Positions 1-5,406 of a stretch of 15,276 bases of DNA are shown in pieces. Numbering within the stretch: the first letter of the stretch is position 1; each line of letters opens with the position of its first letter. A program made the position numbers and the translations under genes. This DNA comes from JAHJGG01 sp041658785 (GTDB lineage Bacteria; Patescibacteriota; Patescibacteriia; Magasanikbacterales; UBA922): contig JBAZZL010000028.1 in NCBI GenBank assembly GCA_041658785.1, forward strand, positions 1-15,276. Direction: 5' to 3'. Under the pieces are notes generated by a model. The model had not been told where the DNA came from, did no database searches, and saw only the letters and a list, made by a program, of their open reading frames with translations.

Positions 1-675
1 TTCTTTTTTATTTGACAAAATGCTATAAGCTTCTGGTATTGTGGTCGTACCGTGAAAAGCAAACAAGAGCACGCCGTAGGGAAATAAAATCTGCGCCAGA
101 TTAACATAGCGGAAATGCCCGACAGACGCGTGCGGCGCGGAAAATACCGCGATCAACAAAACAACCAAGAGAACGGCCAAACTCAAAAAAAACTCTGCGA
201 TCTTTATCGTCCGCATGCCGGTAAATATAAGCAGGCTTCCCAATAAAAAAAATAAAACGCTCCAGCGGTAAGCGCTCCCCCCGAGCAATGCCGAGAGCGC
301 CTCGCCCTCGCCGATAATATAGATGGTCAACACTCCAAAAAGCGTAAAATAAACTATGGTGGTCATTCCCCATTTGCCAAATGAACCCAAGTATCGACTG
401 GCAAGTCCCGCGAGCTGCAAAGGTTGGCTGGTGCGGACGGCAATTTCGCCAATCAGTAAATTCATGCCCATCATAAGCATTCCAATAACAATTATCAATA
501 CAACACCCAATCCGATTCCAACTTTGGCGACAGCATATGGGATACCTAGCACCCCAGCCCCGATTGTTCCACTAACAATTAAAGCTACCGCTTGAAAGGT
601 AGTCAGCTGATAACGAAAAATGCCGTAATGTTTGACTACTTTCTGTTCTTGATTTGGACGAATGTATCGTTTCAT
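1..675 (-). CDS. Amino-acid permease, 5' part (aromatic amino acid / APC-superfamily type)
   Basis: Integral membrane transporter, probably for uptake of an aromatic or other amino acid. The 225 visible residues read from an ATG at 675 to the window edge without a stop; the C-terminal half lies outside. After a charged N-terminus (MKRYIRPNQEQK) comes the first membrane segment with the signature GTIGAGVLGIPYA at about residues 38-50, the unwound substrate-binding helix of Trp/Tyr permease and Aa_trans families. At least five further hydrophobic segments follow, and FPYGVLLFAFHGTTTIPEA near residue 200 matches the sixth-helix motif of the same families. There is no Shine-Dalgarno; an extended -10 (TGCTATACT, 685-690) puts the transcript start only about 3 nt before the ATG. 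Substrate cannot be decided from the sequence. Confidence 0.8.
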   Translation of the reverse strand, partial: MKRYIRPNQEQKVVKHYGIFRYQLTTFQAVALIVSGTIGAGVLGIPYAVAKVGIGLGVVLIIVIGMLMMGMNLLIGEIAVRTSQPLQLAGLASRYLGSFGKWGMTTIVYFTLFGVLTIYIIGEGEALSALLGGSAYRWSVLFFLLGSLLIFTGMRTIKIAEFFLSLAVLLVVLLIAVFSAPHASVGHFRYVNLAQILFPYGVLLFAFHGTTTIPEAYSILSNKKE

Positions 676-684
676 AATGAAAAT

Positions 685-693
685 AGTATAGCA
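685..693 (-). promoter_or_regulatory. Extended -10 promoter of the permease
   Basis: On the minus strand TGCTATACT carries the TG extension and a good -10 hexamer (685-690). No convincing -35 is seen at 16-18 nt. The expected start (A at 678) leaves a leader of about 3 nt. Confidence 0.5.
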
Positions 694-722
694 GAAAAAA
701 ATAAAGATGCATCATGATCAAG

Positions 723-807
723 TGCACGCCGAGGGATTCGAACCCCCGACCCCCTCGGTGTAAATCCCGATGGCGATCGGGACTCTAACCAACTGAGCTA
801 GGCGTGC
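723..807 (-). tRNA. tRNA-Val(UAC)-like gene with an 18-nt hairpin replacing the 5' anticodon stem
   Basis: Acceptor stem GCACGCC/GGCGTGC pairs over all 7 bp with discriminator A at 723. D arm (GCTC, AGTTGGTTA, GAG), anticodon loop TTTACAC (758-764, anticodon UAC at 760-762), 3' anticodon strand CGAGG, variable loop GGGTC and T arm GGGGG TTCGAAT CCCTC are all normal. The 5' anticodon strand (CCTCG expected) is missing; in its place is TCCCGATCGCCATCGGGA (765-782), a perfect 7-bp hairpin with a 4-nt loop. The RNA would be 85 nt and cannot fold as a standard cloverleaf. At best TCCCG could pair with CGAGG with one C-A mismatch, leaving a 20-nt loop. No CCA is encoded. It may be a pseudo-tRNA, a tRNA needing unusual processing, or an assembly error. 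Confidence 0.6.
765..782. repeat. GC-rich hairpin unit inside a tRNA gene
   Basis: Perfect inverted repeat TCCCGAT-GGCG-ATCGGGA (plus strand). The same stem with another 4-nt loop occurs at 14334-14353 (TCCCGAT-TCGC-ATCGGGA), so this is a recurrent unit rather than part of the tRNA fold. Confidence 0.7.
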
Positions 808-1064
808 TTATTGTTTCGTTGACTTCTGATAAACTCTTTTAAATATTCCTTGTTTTTCAATGACTTAAAATATTTCTCTCTTTGCATCGCTTCTGCTCTG
901 GTAGAAAACGACTCTGAATATAAATATAACCACTCGCCATCGTATCGACTTGTATAGTTTCCTTGTCCGGTTTTATGCTCGGTAATTCTCTTTTTGATGC
1001 TATAAGTTTGACCGATATAAAATTTATCATGCTTCAAGTTATACATGATGTAGATAAAAAACAT
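798..1064 (-). CDS. Small GIY-YIG domain endonuclease-like protein (URI family)
   Basis: 88-residue single-domain GIY-YIG protein of the UvrC-N-terminal/YhbQ type, a presumed metal-dependent DNA nuclease. From the ATG at 1064, the GIY and YIG equivalents are IYI (4-6) and YIG (16-18); catalytic-type residues R26 and H30 (KKRITEH) and the metal-binding Glu E63 (QREKYFKS) are all present, so it looks intact. A TTG at 1076 would also be in frame but lies inside the upstream tRNA acceptor stem; the ATG begins 6 nt after that tRNA ends. The stop codon (798-800) and the last three residues (K, H, A; from nucleotide 807) lie inside the 5' end of the next tRNA gene. Most likely co-transcribed with both tRNAs and released by tRNA processing. 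Family members are common as orphans in CPR genomes; the role is unknown. Confidence 0.85.
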   Translation of the reverse strand: MFFIYIMYNLKHDKFYIGQTYSIKKRITEHKTGQGNYTSRYDGEWLYLYSESFSTRAEAMQREKYFKSLKNKEYLKEFIRSQRNNKHA

Positions 1065-1069
1065 ATCAG

Positions 1070-1143
1070 TGGGCAATGCAGGATTCGGACCTGCGGCCTT
1101 CTCGGTGTAAACGAGACGCTCTAACCAGCTGAGCTAATTGCCC
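1070..1143 (-). tRNA. tRNA-Val(UAC)
   Basis: Full cloverleaf: acceptor GGGCAAT/ATTGCCC with discriminator A at 1070, D arm GCTC/GAGC with loop AGCTGGTTA, anticodon stem TCTCG/CGAGA around TTTACAC (anticodon UAC at 1107-1109), variable loop AGGCC, T arm GCAGG TCCGAAT CCTGC. T-loop begins TCC rather than TTC. No CCA is encoded. It is the first gene of the unit that continues with the GIY-YIG gene and the second tRNA. Confidence 0.95.
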
Positions 1144-1170
1144 GAATCGGATTTCAGACTTAACGACAAC

Positions 1171-1200
1171 AATATAGCTAAAAAATGATACCGCTGTCAA
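1171..1200 (-). promoter_or_regulatory. Sigma-70-type promoter of the tRNA-Val unit
   Basis: Minus strand TTGACA (1195-1200), 18-nt spacer, TATATT (1171-1176). Predicted start near 1164, about 20 nt before the tRNA-Val 5' end. Confidence 0.65.
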
Positions 1201-1218
1201 GGTGGACGCGGGTAAAGC

Positions 1219-1347
1219 AATTGGTGACAGTAATTGGTAAATTGTCCCGCAGCGAGCGGGATCCCGCTGTGGCGGGATAATTGGTAATTAACGATTATTT
1301 TTAAACCAATTACCAATTACTAATTTCCAGTTTCTAGTTTCCAATTT
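1219..1347. repeat. Heptamer array A (AATTGGT / CCAATTA type) at the 3' end of the glycoside hydrolase gene
   Basis: The left half has AATTGGT words (1219, 1232, 1279), the right half six consecutive heptamers in the opposite orientation from 1306 to 1347 (CCAATTA twice, CTAATTT, CCAGTTT, CTAGTTT, CCAATTT). The right half is coding: it specifies the last residues of the hydrolase, whose stop is at 1288-1290. A 35-nt double hairpin interrupts the left half. Confidence 0.75.
1244..1278 (+). repeat. 35-nt double-hairpin element, copy 1
   Basis: Two adjacent hairpins: CCCGC/GCGGG then ATCCCGC/GCGGGAT. It matches the reverse complement of 2417-2451 at 33 of 35 positions. It sits inside heptamer array A. 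Confidence 0.75.
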
Positions 1348-2331
1348 CATTATTTCCCAATACCTCCCGTCTCCCTGCGTCTCCCTCATCCAATACCACC
1401 ACTCCACTCCCCACAGATAAACCCTGGGCGTTCCTATTTTTTTTACGTAATCAAGATTCTTCTTCAGTCGGCCTAAATCCATCGTTTCTTTTTGCGCCTC
1501 TATTGAAGTCTCAAGCGCGCCGCTGCCGGTAAACCACGGTTCTGCTTGCAATTCGGAAATAAAAAAACTATCCATAGAACGTCCCAGTAATTTCGCTTTC
1601 CAGCGATAAAAAGCCGGCGGCAGCCAATCATAAGTAAATATCTTGCCCCGCGGCGTTCGCACCACGCGGTAAATCGTGGTGCCGAAAATGTCGCTGTCTG
1701 CCCTTGTCGCGTGCCACCAAAAACTTAATTCGCCGCTGTCGGTAATCATAATTTTATGACTGGTATCCAATTCTTTAACTAACTTAATTTCATCACGCGT
1801 TGCTTGTTCTTGAAAATTAGCGCACTCGCCAAATCTAAAATGAATAAACGGCTCGTTCTCCACCTGCCAGATCTCCAGCGCCGGATGATCTTTGTATCTT
1901 TTTACTGTTTGTTGAACATAATTTAATAATCTCATTTTATATTCATCGGCCGAAAGCCCGTTTACCCAAGCAGGCACATGGCACTCGGGCCAACGCGGCG
2001 CTTTTTGCCCCACGACTAAGGTAATTTTAACATCGCGTTTTGCCGCCTCATCCATCATCCAATCAACGTCGGTAAAATCAAACTCGCCCGTTTCCCGTTC
2101 AATCTCGCTCCACATCGCGGCAATGCGAATAAACTTTGGCCGCAAATCATTGAGCATCGCGAGATAGGCATCTTTCCACTCCAATCCCAAAAATTGAGCG
2201 TAGTTTTGGTTGAAAGAAACGCCGAATTCCACTGGATAACGTTTGCGGCTCGCCAACCACATGGAGATATAAACGACGGTAATTACAAAAACAATTATCA
2301 AAATAATTCGCATAATCTTTTTTATTTTCAT
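1288..2331 (-). CDS. Membrane-anchored clan-A glycoside hydrolase (GH5/GH39/GH42-like TIM barrel)
   Basis: Predicted retaining beta-glycosidase held at the outer face of the membrane by one N-terminal helix (MRIILIIVFVITVVYISMWL). Start chosen at the ATG at 2331 (MKIKK...), which has GGAAAA upstream; an ATG at 2370 would add 13 residues translated from the upstream repeat array. With this start the protein has 347 residues. Barrel signatures: FIRIAAMWSEIE after strand 2, WQVENEP with acid/base Glu at about 160, and FISELQAEPW with nucleophile Glu at about 260; the spacing of about 100 residues fits strands 4 and 7 of clan A. The last about 20 residues (MKLETRNWKLVIGNWFKNNR) are translated repeat array, so the natural C-terminus has been replaced or extended. 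Exact GH family and substrate are not resolved. Confidence 0.75.
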   Translation of the reverse strand: MKIKKIMRIILIIVFVITVVYISMWLASRKRYPVEFGVSFNQNYAQFLGLEWKDAYLAMLNDLRPKFIRIAAMWSEIERETGEFDFTDVDWMMDEAAKRDVKITLVVGQKAPRWPECHVPAWVNGLSADEYKMRLLNYVQQTVKRYKDHPALEIWQVENEPFIHFRFGECANFQEQATRDEIKLVKELDTSHKIMITDSGELSFWWHATRADSDIFGTTIYRVVRTPRGKIFTYDWLPPAFYRWKAKLLGRSMDSFFISELQAEPWFTGSGALETSIEAQKETMDLGRLKKNLDYVKKIGTPRVYLWGVEWWYWMRETQGDGRYWEIMKLETRNWKLVIGNWFKNNR

Positions 2332-2343
2332 AAAATTTTTCCA

Positions 2344-2492
2344 GTGTAACGTGTAACTTGTAACAACCAAAGTACGAATTGTTGTTAGTCACAAGCCACA
2401 TCACAAGTTACAAGTTATCCCGCCTCAGCGGGATCCCGCTCGCTACGGGACAAGTTACATGCTACACGTTACACGTTATAGGTTACAGGTTG
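2344..2492. repeat. Heptamer array B (GTGTAAC / CAAGTTA type) between hydrolase and DMT transporter
   Basis: Left: GTGTAAC, GTGTAAC, TTGTAAC in exact 7-nt phase (2344-2364). Right, opposite orientation: CAAGTTA twice (2404-2417), then after the hairpin element six more heptamers without an indel (2451-2492: CAAGTTA, CATGCTA, CACGTTA, CACGTTA, TAGGTTA, CAGGTTG). The array ends 6 nt before the DMT stop codon and begins 13 nt upstream of the hydrolase ATG. Confidence 0.8.
2417..2451 (-). repeat. 35-nt double-hairpin element, copy 2 (inverted)
   Basis: Inverted copy of 1244-1278, differing at two positions. It lies between two CAAGTTA words of array B, as if inserted into it. The two copies bracket the hydrolase gene. 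Confidence 0.75.
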
Positions 2493-2497
2493 CACGA

Positions 2498-3403
2498 TTA
2501 CAACACAAACATCGCCGACCCAATCACCACCAACACCAACGCAATTAATTGGACGGTAATTTCCCTCTTCGTAAAATATTCATGAAAAAAATTGGGGAAT
2601 AATTTGGTGGATAAATAAACGAAAATAAAAATCAACACATACTGAATGCCAGCCAAGGCCATTACCAAAGTTACACTGCCGATAGCGGCCGCGAGCTGGA
2701 TAAAAATGAGGGAGCCGACTGAAAGCGCCTTATTTGCGGCTACAATTGAAAGAACGTGACGCTTGCCAACGGTTTTGGCTTCTCTATTTTTTCGGGTAAA
2801 TGATCGTCTAACCGAAGGAAATAGCAGTAAAAATAATCCCAAAAGCCCGGTAGTGGCCCTAGTCCACATAAAGCCGGTCAAAAAAGGATAGATCTCGTAT
2901 AAATATTTGGCGCTTACGTGGGAAATAGCAAAAAATAAACCGGAAACAATCGCCCAGACAAAACCAAAATGAAATCCTTTGTGCTTGGAACTCTTTTCCC
3001 AGGTAAGCAAAATAGAAGCAAAAGAAAGAATTACTACTCCGGCCATCTGGATAGCTGCCAGCTTTTCAGCCAAAAGCCAAGCAGACAAAGCATAGGTGGC
3101 CATCATTATTATTGCTCCGTTGAATGGCGCGATGTGCGTGGCCTCCCCTTCTTTTACCGCTTTATAAAAAGTCCACAACCCAAAACCAAAACCCAAACCC
3201 GAAACCACTGCCCACCACCAATCAATTCCTTGCAAAAAGCCGACTCCGAACGGCCATAAAAATAAAGCCCCCAACATGAAAATGGTGGAATAAAAAGTGT
3301 ATACAATCGGCTTGCCTATCGATTTCGTCAAAATCAATTTATCCAAGATTATGACGATGGCGAGGAGAAGGTAGCCCGCGAGGGCGAGGGGAAACCAAAG
3401 CAT
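2498..3403 (-). CDS. EamA/DMT-superfamily transporter
   Basis: 301-residue, ten-helix inner-membrane transporter of the drug/metabolite family, made of two EamA repeats of five helices each. The first repeat ends with the typical GEATHIAPFNGAIIMMATY...LLAEKL pattern (about residues 87-115), where a conserved Pro and a Glu-containing LAEKL precede helix 5; the second repeat carries the matching GSVTLVMALAGIQYVLIFIF segment and ends with helix 10 (VQLIALVLVVIGSAMFVL). A cytosolic basic loop (RRSFTRKNREAKTVGKRH) lies between helices 7 and 8. No intergenic overlap with neighbours; repeat arrays lie on both sides. Surrounding glycan genes make a nucleotide-sugar, lipid-linked sugar or metabolite export role possible, but DMT substrates cannot be read from sequence. 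Start ATG at 3403 has no clear Shine-Dalgarno. Confidence 0.85.
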   Translation of the reverse strand: MLWFPLALAGYLLLAIVIILDKLILTKSIGKPIVYTFYSTIFMLGALFLWPFGVGFLQGIDWWWAVVSGLGFGFGLWTFYKAVKEGEATHIAPFNGAIIMMATYALSAWLLAEKLAAIQMAGVVILSFASILLTWEKSSKHKGFHFGFVWAIVSGLFFAISHVSAKYLYEIYPFLTGFMWTRATTGLLGLFLLLFPSVRRSFTRKNREAKTVGKRHVLSIVAANKALSVGSLIFIQLAAAIGSVTLVMALAGIQYVLIFIFVYLSTKLFPNFFHEYFTKREITVQLIALVLVVIGSAMFVL

Positions 3404-3414
3404 AAATGATTAAT

Positions 3415-3560
3415 AATTCACCTAATTCACCTAATTTCTAATTCACCTAATAAAATTACCAATTTCCATACCTAAAGTTGTTGATTATTTGGTTATTTGT
3501 CAATTGGACATTTTATTAGGTGAATTAGGTGAATTAGGTGAATTAAAAATTAGGTGAATT
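3415..3560. repeat. Nonamer array C (AATTCACCT / AGGTGAATT), mirror-symmetrical
   Basis: Left half: AATTCACCT, AATTCACCT, AATTTCT, AATTCACCT (3415-3448; unit lengths 9-9-7-9). Right half: AGGTGAATT three times, AAAAATT, AGGTGAATT (3518-3560; 9-9-9-7-9). AATTCACCTAATAAAAT (3440-3456) is perfectly complementary to 3510-3526, giving a 17-19 bp stem with a 53-nt loop. The right half runs to the first base of the stop codon of the downstream glycosyltransferase gene (3560-3562). Confidence 0.8.
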
Positions 3561-4924
3561 TACAACAGGTGCACATCCTCAATCTCACTTCTCTTCCCTC
3601 GCAAAACAATATCCTCAATATGATAAGTGCCGTTCCTGGGCGCGTCCATAAAGCCTCCCATGGCGGCTTCGGCAAGCCAGCCGGATTCCAGCCAATCAAA
3701 AAGCCACTCTTTGGTATATCGCGGATCTTCTTGCTCAAATCCCGCTCCGATTGAATGAAGCCACGCGCGGTTGAATTCTTCCTGCGAGCCGATAGCCGGC
3801 GCCATAATGATTGGAATGCCAAGCCCGGCGTAAAAAGACAATTCGCTCGGCTTTGTCCAAAGAATATCAGTGGTCAAAAGAACTTCGTTAAATTTTTTAA
3901 AATATTCAAACTTATTATCATCATAAATAATATTTACCAAACCGCCGTGCCTGCCTTCTAGATGCAGTTTCTTTACTTCTGCTTCATAATATCGATAAAC
4001 ATCGTTGCGTGATCCAGCGACAAGATTGAGCCGAATAGCATCACTGTCTATATGATCATGCAGGCTGTCTAAAATTGTAATGCCAATATCCCTTTGCGCT
4101 CCCGCCCCGCCAACGGCAAAGGTTATGGTAAGCGGATGGCGATCTTTAATATGGCAATATTTATCGCCAAGCCTGTCTTCTAGCGTCTTTAGATATTTCT
4201 TCCGATACTTGCCTTTCGGATCCAAATTACAAATCCTAGCTCCAATGCTTTGTTTCAAAACATCCAAATTTTTTCCGCCGATATTTTCTTTTGGCAAAGG
4301 GAAGCCAGTAACATAAATTTGCTCTGTTTTAATCCCATATTCTTTCAACCGCTCTCTCACCCGTTTGTTTGGCGCAAAATATTTGATTCTTGTCTTTTCT
4401 GGATTCAGAGGAACCCATGCGCGGGAGATATCTGTATCGGTGCAGATGCAATAAATTTCTCCCTTGTACCCATGCTCTTCGGCAAAAAAAGCAACAGCAA
4501 AAAAAGATGTGATAAGAGGCAGGGGTTTTTTATTCAAAACTTCAATCAGATGCTTGCCCCAGCCTCGGCTAATCATGTGATAGACTGACCGCACCTGCAT
4601 AATAGGATCAGACAAATCGCGTCTTGGATAAAATGGCTGGATGCGCTGAAAATGATCCATAATGCCAAAAATCCAATTGCCGACGATTGGAAATTTTTTC
4701 ATTCTGGAGATCGTTTCATACAACTTTCGGCTCCCCTCCCAGCGGCGGCTGTCGCTATTGGGAATTCCCGGATAAGCGTTTGCCAAAATAATATTTTCGC
4801 CAGCCCAGCCGGCCGGACAGGCGGCAATATCTTTTAACGGATAAGAAGCGCGCTGGTGGCCATAGCCCATGTCTACGGTAACGACATATGCCTGTTTGTA
4901 TTGTTTTTTCAATTTGGCCATCAT
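3560..4924 (-). CDS. GT-B glycosyltransferase related to MurG / MGDG synthase (GT28-like)
   Basis: 454-residue cytosolic or membrane-peripheral enzyme predicted to move a sugar from a nucleotide sugar to a lipid or polyprenyl acceptor. The N-terminal domain holds the glycine-rich MGYGHQRASYPL (19-30), equivalent to the GxGH acceptor-site loop of MGDG and diglucosyl-DAG synthases; CTDTDISRAWVPLNP (161-175) and EQIYVTGFPLPKE (201-213) are the inter-domain elements of that family. The C-terminal domain begins at LTITFAVGGAGAQRDIG (265-281), and TKPSELSFYAGLGIPIIMAP...QEEFNRAWL (357-389) forms the donor site, with Glu361 and the QEEFN element in the usual places. Start: tandem ATGs at 4924 and 4921; an extended -10 places transcription at the first ATG, so the mRNA is probably leaderless. 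It could belong to an uncharacterised GT28-like subfamily; acceptor unknown. Confidence 0.7.
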   Translation of the reverse strand: MMAKLKKQYKQAYVVTVDMGYGHQRASYPLKDIAACPAGWAGENIILANAYPGIPNSDSRRWEGSRKLYETISRMKKFPIVGNWIFGIMDHFQRIQPFYPRRDLSDPIMQVRSVYHMISRGWGKHLIEVLNKKPLPLITSFFAVAFFAEEHGYKGEIYCICTDTDISRAWVPLNPEKTRIKYFAPNKRVRERLKEYGIKTEQIYVTGFPLPKENIGGKNLDVLKQSIGARICNLDPKGKYRKKYLKTLEDRLGDKYCHIKDRHPLTITFAVGGAGAQRDIGITILDSLHDHIDSDAIRLNLVAGSRNDVYRYYEAEVKKLHLEGRHGGLVNIIYDDNKFEYFKKFNEVLLTTDILWTKPSELSFYAGLGIPIIMAPAIGSQEEFNRAWLHSIGAGFEQEDPRYTKEWLFDWLESGWLAEAAMGGFMDAPRNGTYHIEDIVLRGKRSEIEDVHLL

Positions 4925-4932
4925 AAAAACAC

Positions 4933-4941
4933 ATTATAACA
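4933..4941 (-). promoter_or_regulatory. Extended -10 promoter, leaderless start for the GT28-like gene
   Basis: Minus strand TGTTATAAT: consensus -10 hexamer at 4933-4938 with TG extension, no good -35. The only purine at the right distance is the A of the ATG at 4924, 8 nt past the hexamer. Confidence 0.6.
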
Positions 4942-5027
4942 AAAAAACGGCGACTAGGCCACTTTTTGCAGATAACTGTATCAAAATATACAAAAAACAA
5001 AAGTCTTATCCTCTGTTATTGTGCTTG

Positions 5028-5098
5028 CGGGCGCTGTAGGAATCGAACCTACGCATACGGTTTTGGAGACCGTAGTACTACCATTATACGAAGCGCCC
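5028..5098 (-). tRNA. tRNA-Trp(CCA)
   Basis: Acceptor GGGCGCT/AGCGCCC with discriminator G at 5028 (usual for bacterial tRNA-Trp), D arm GTA...TAC with loop containing GG, anticodon stem ACGGT/ACCGT around CTCCAAA (anticodon CCA), T arm GTAGG TTCGATT CCTAC. The 3' CCA is not encoded. Only the CCA anticodon is seen, in line with UGA being a stop codon here. Confidence 0.95.
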
Positions 5099-5114
5099 AT
5101 TTTTATTACCAAAT

Positions 5115-5143
5115 ATATTACCACAATTCAACAATACGAGCAA
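5115..5143 (-). promoter_or_regulatory. Promoter of tRNA-Trp
   Basis: Minus strand TTGCTC (5138-5143), 17-nt spacer, TAATAT (5115-5120); start expected near 5108, about 10 nt before the tRNA. Confidence 0.5.
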
Positions 5144-5185
5144 ACCCTGTGGATTTTTTTATTGTTGAGTGGTATATTATATATT

Positions 5186-5401
5186 GGAAATTGGAAACTG
5201 GAAATTGGAAATTAGAAATTGGAAACTGAAAATTGGAAACTGAAAACTGGTGATTGGAAATCCCTAGGGATTTCCAATTTCTAATTTCCAATTTCTAATT
5301 TCCAATTTCTAATTTCCAATTTCTAATTTCCAATTTCTAATTTCCAATTTCTAATTTCCAGTTTCCAATTTCCAATTTCCAATTTCTAATTTCTAATTTC
5401 C
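5186..5401. repeat. Heptamer array D, 216-nt inverted repeat centred on a perfect palindrome
   Basis: This fills most of the gene-free stretch 5099-5406. Left arm: 11 consecutive heptamers GGAAATT and variants (GGAAACT, AGAAATT, GAAAATT) from 5186 to 5262. Centre: a 26-bp perfect palindrome at 5253-5278 around CCCTAGGG. Right arm: 19 consecutive heptamers in the opposite orientation, alternating AATTTCC and AATTTCT, from 5269 to 5401 with no indel. The next heptamer (AATTTAT) already contains the first two bases of the ATG at 5407. No confident promoter for the downstream gene was found here. Confidence 0.9.
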
Positions 5402-5406
5402 AATTT

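Noticed and set aside
723..807. Reading this tRNA as tRNA-Gly(GCC) from CGCCAT in the hairpin loop
   Set aside because: Position 33 would not be U, the 3' anticodon strand would not pair, and the remaining TTTACACCGAGG fits a Val anticodon arm exactly.
1065..1076. TTG start at 1076 for the GIY-YIG gene
   Set aside because: It lies inside the tRNA-Val acceptor stem; the ATG at 1064 fits the family N-terminus.
2332..2370. Upstream ATG start at 2370 for the glycoside hydrolase
   Set aside because: The 13 extra residues are translated repeat array and precede a normal basic plus hydrophobic anchor start.
3498..3503. TTGACA on the minus strand upstream of the DMT gene as a promoter
   Set aside because: No acceptable -10 hexamer occurs 16-19 nt downstream.
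4966..5229. Small plus-strand open frames over tRNA-Trp and the repeat array
   Set aside because: They are the antisense of a tRNA gene plus low-complexity array; no family features or ribosome site.
5269..5401. CRISPR-like regular array
   Set aside because: Units are only 7 nt, contiguous, with no unique spacers, and no cas genes are present.
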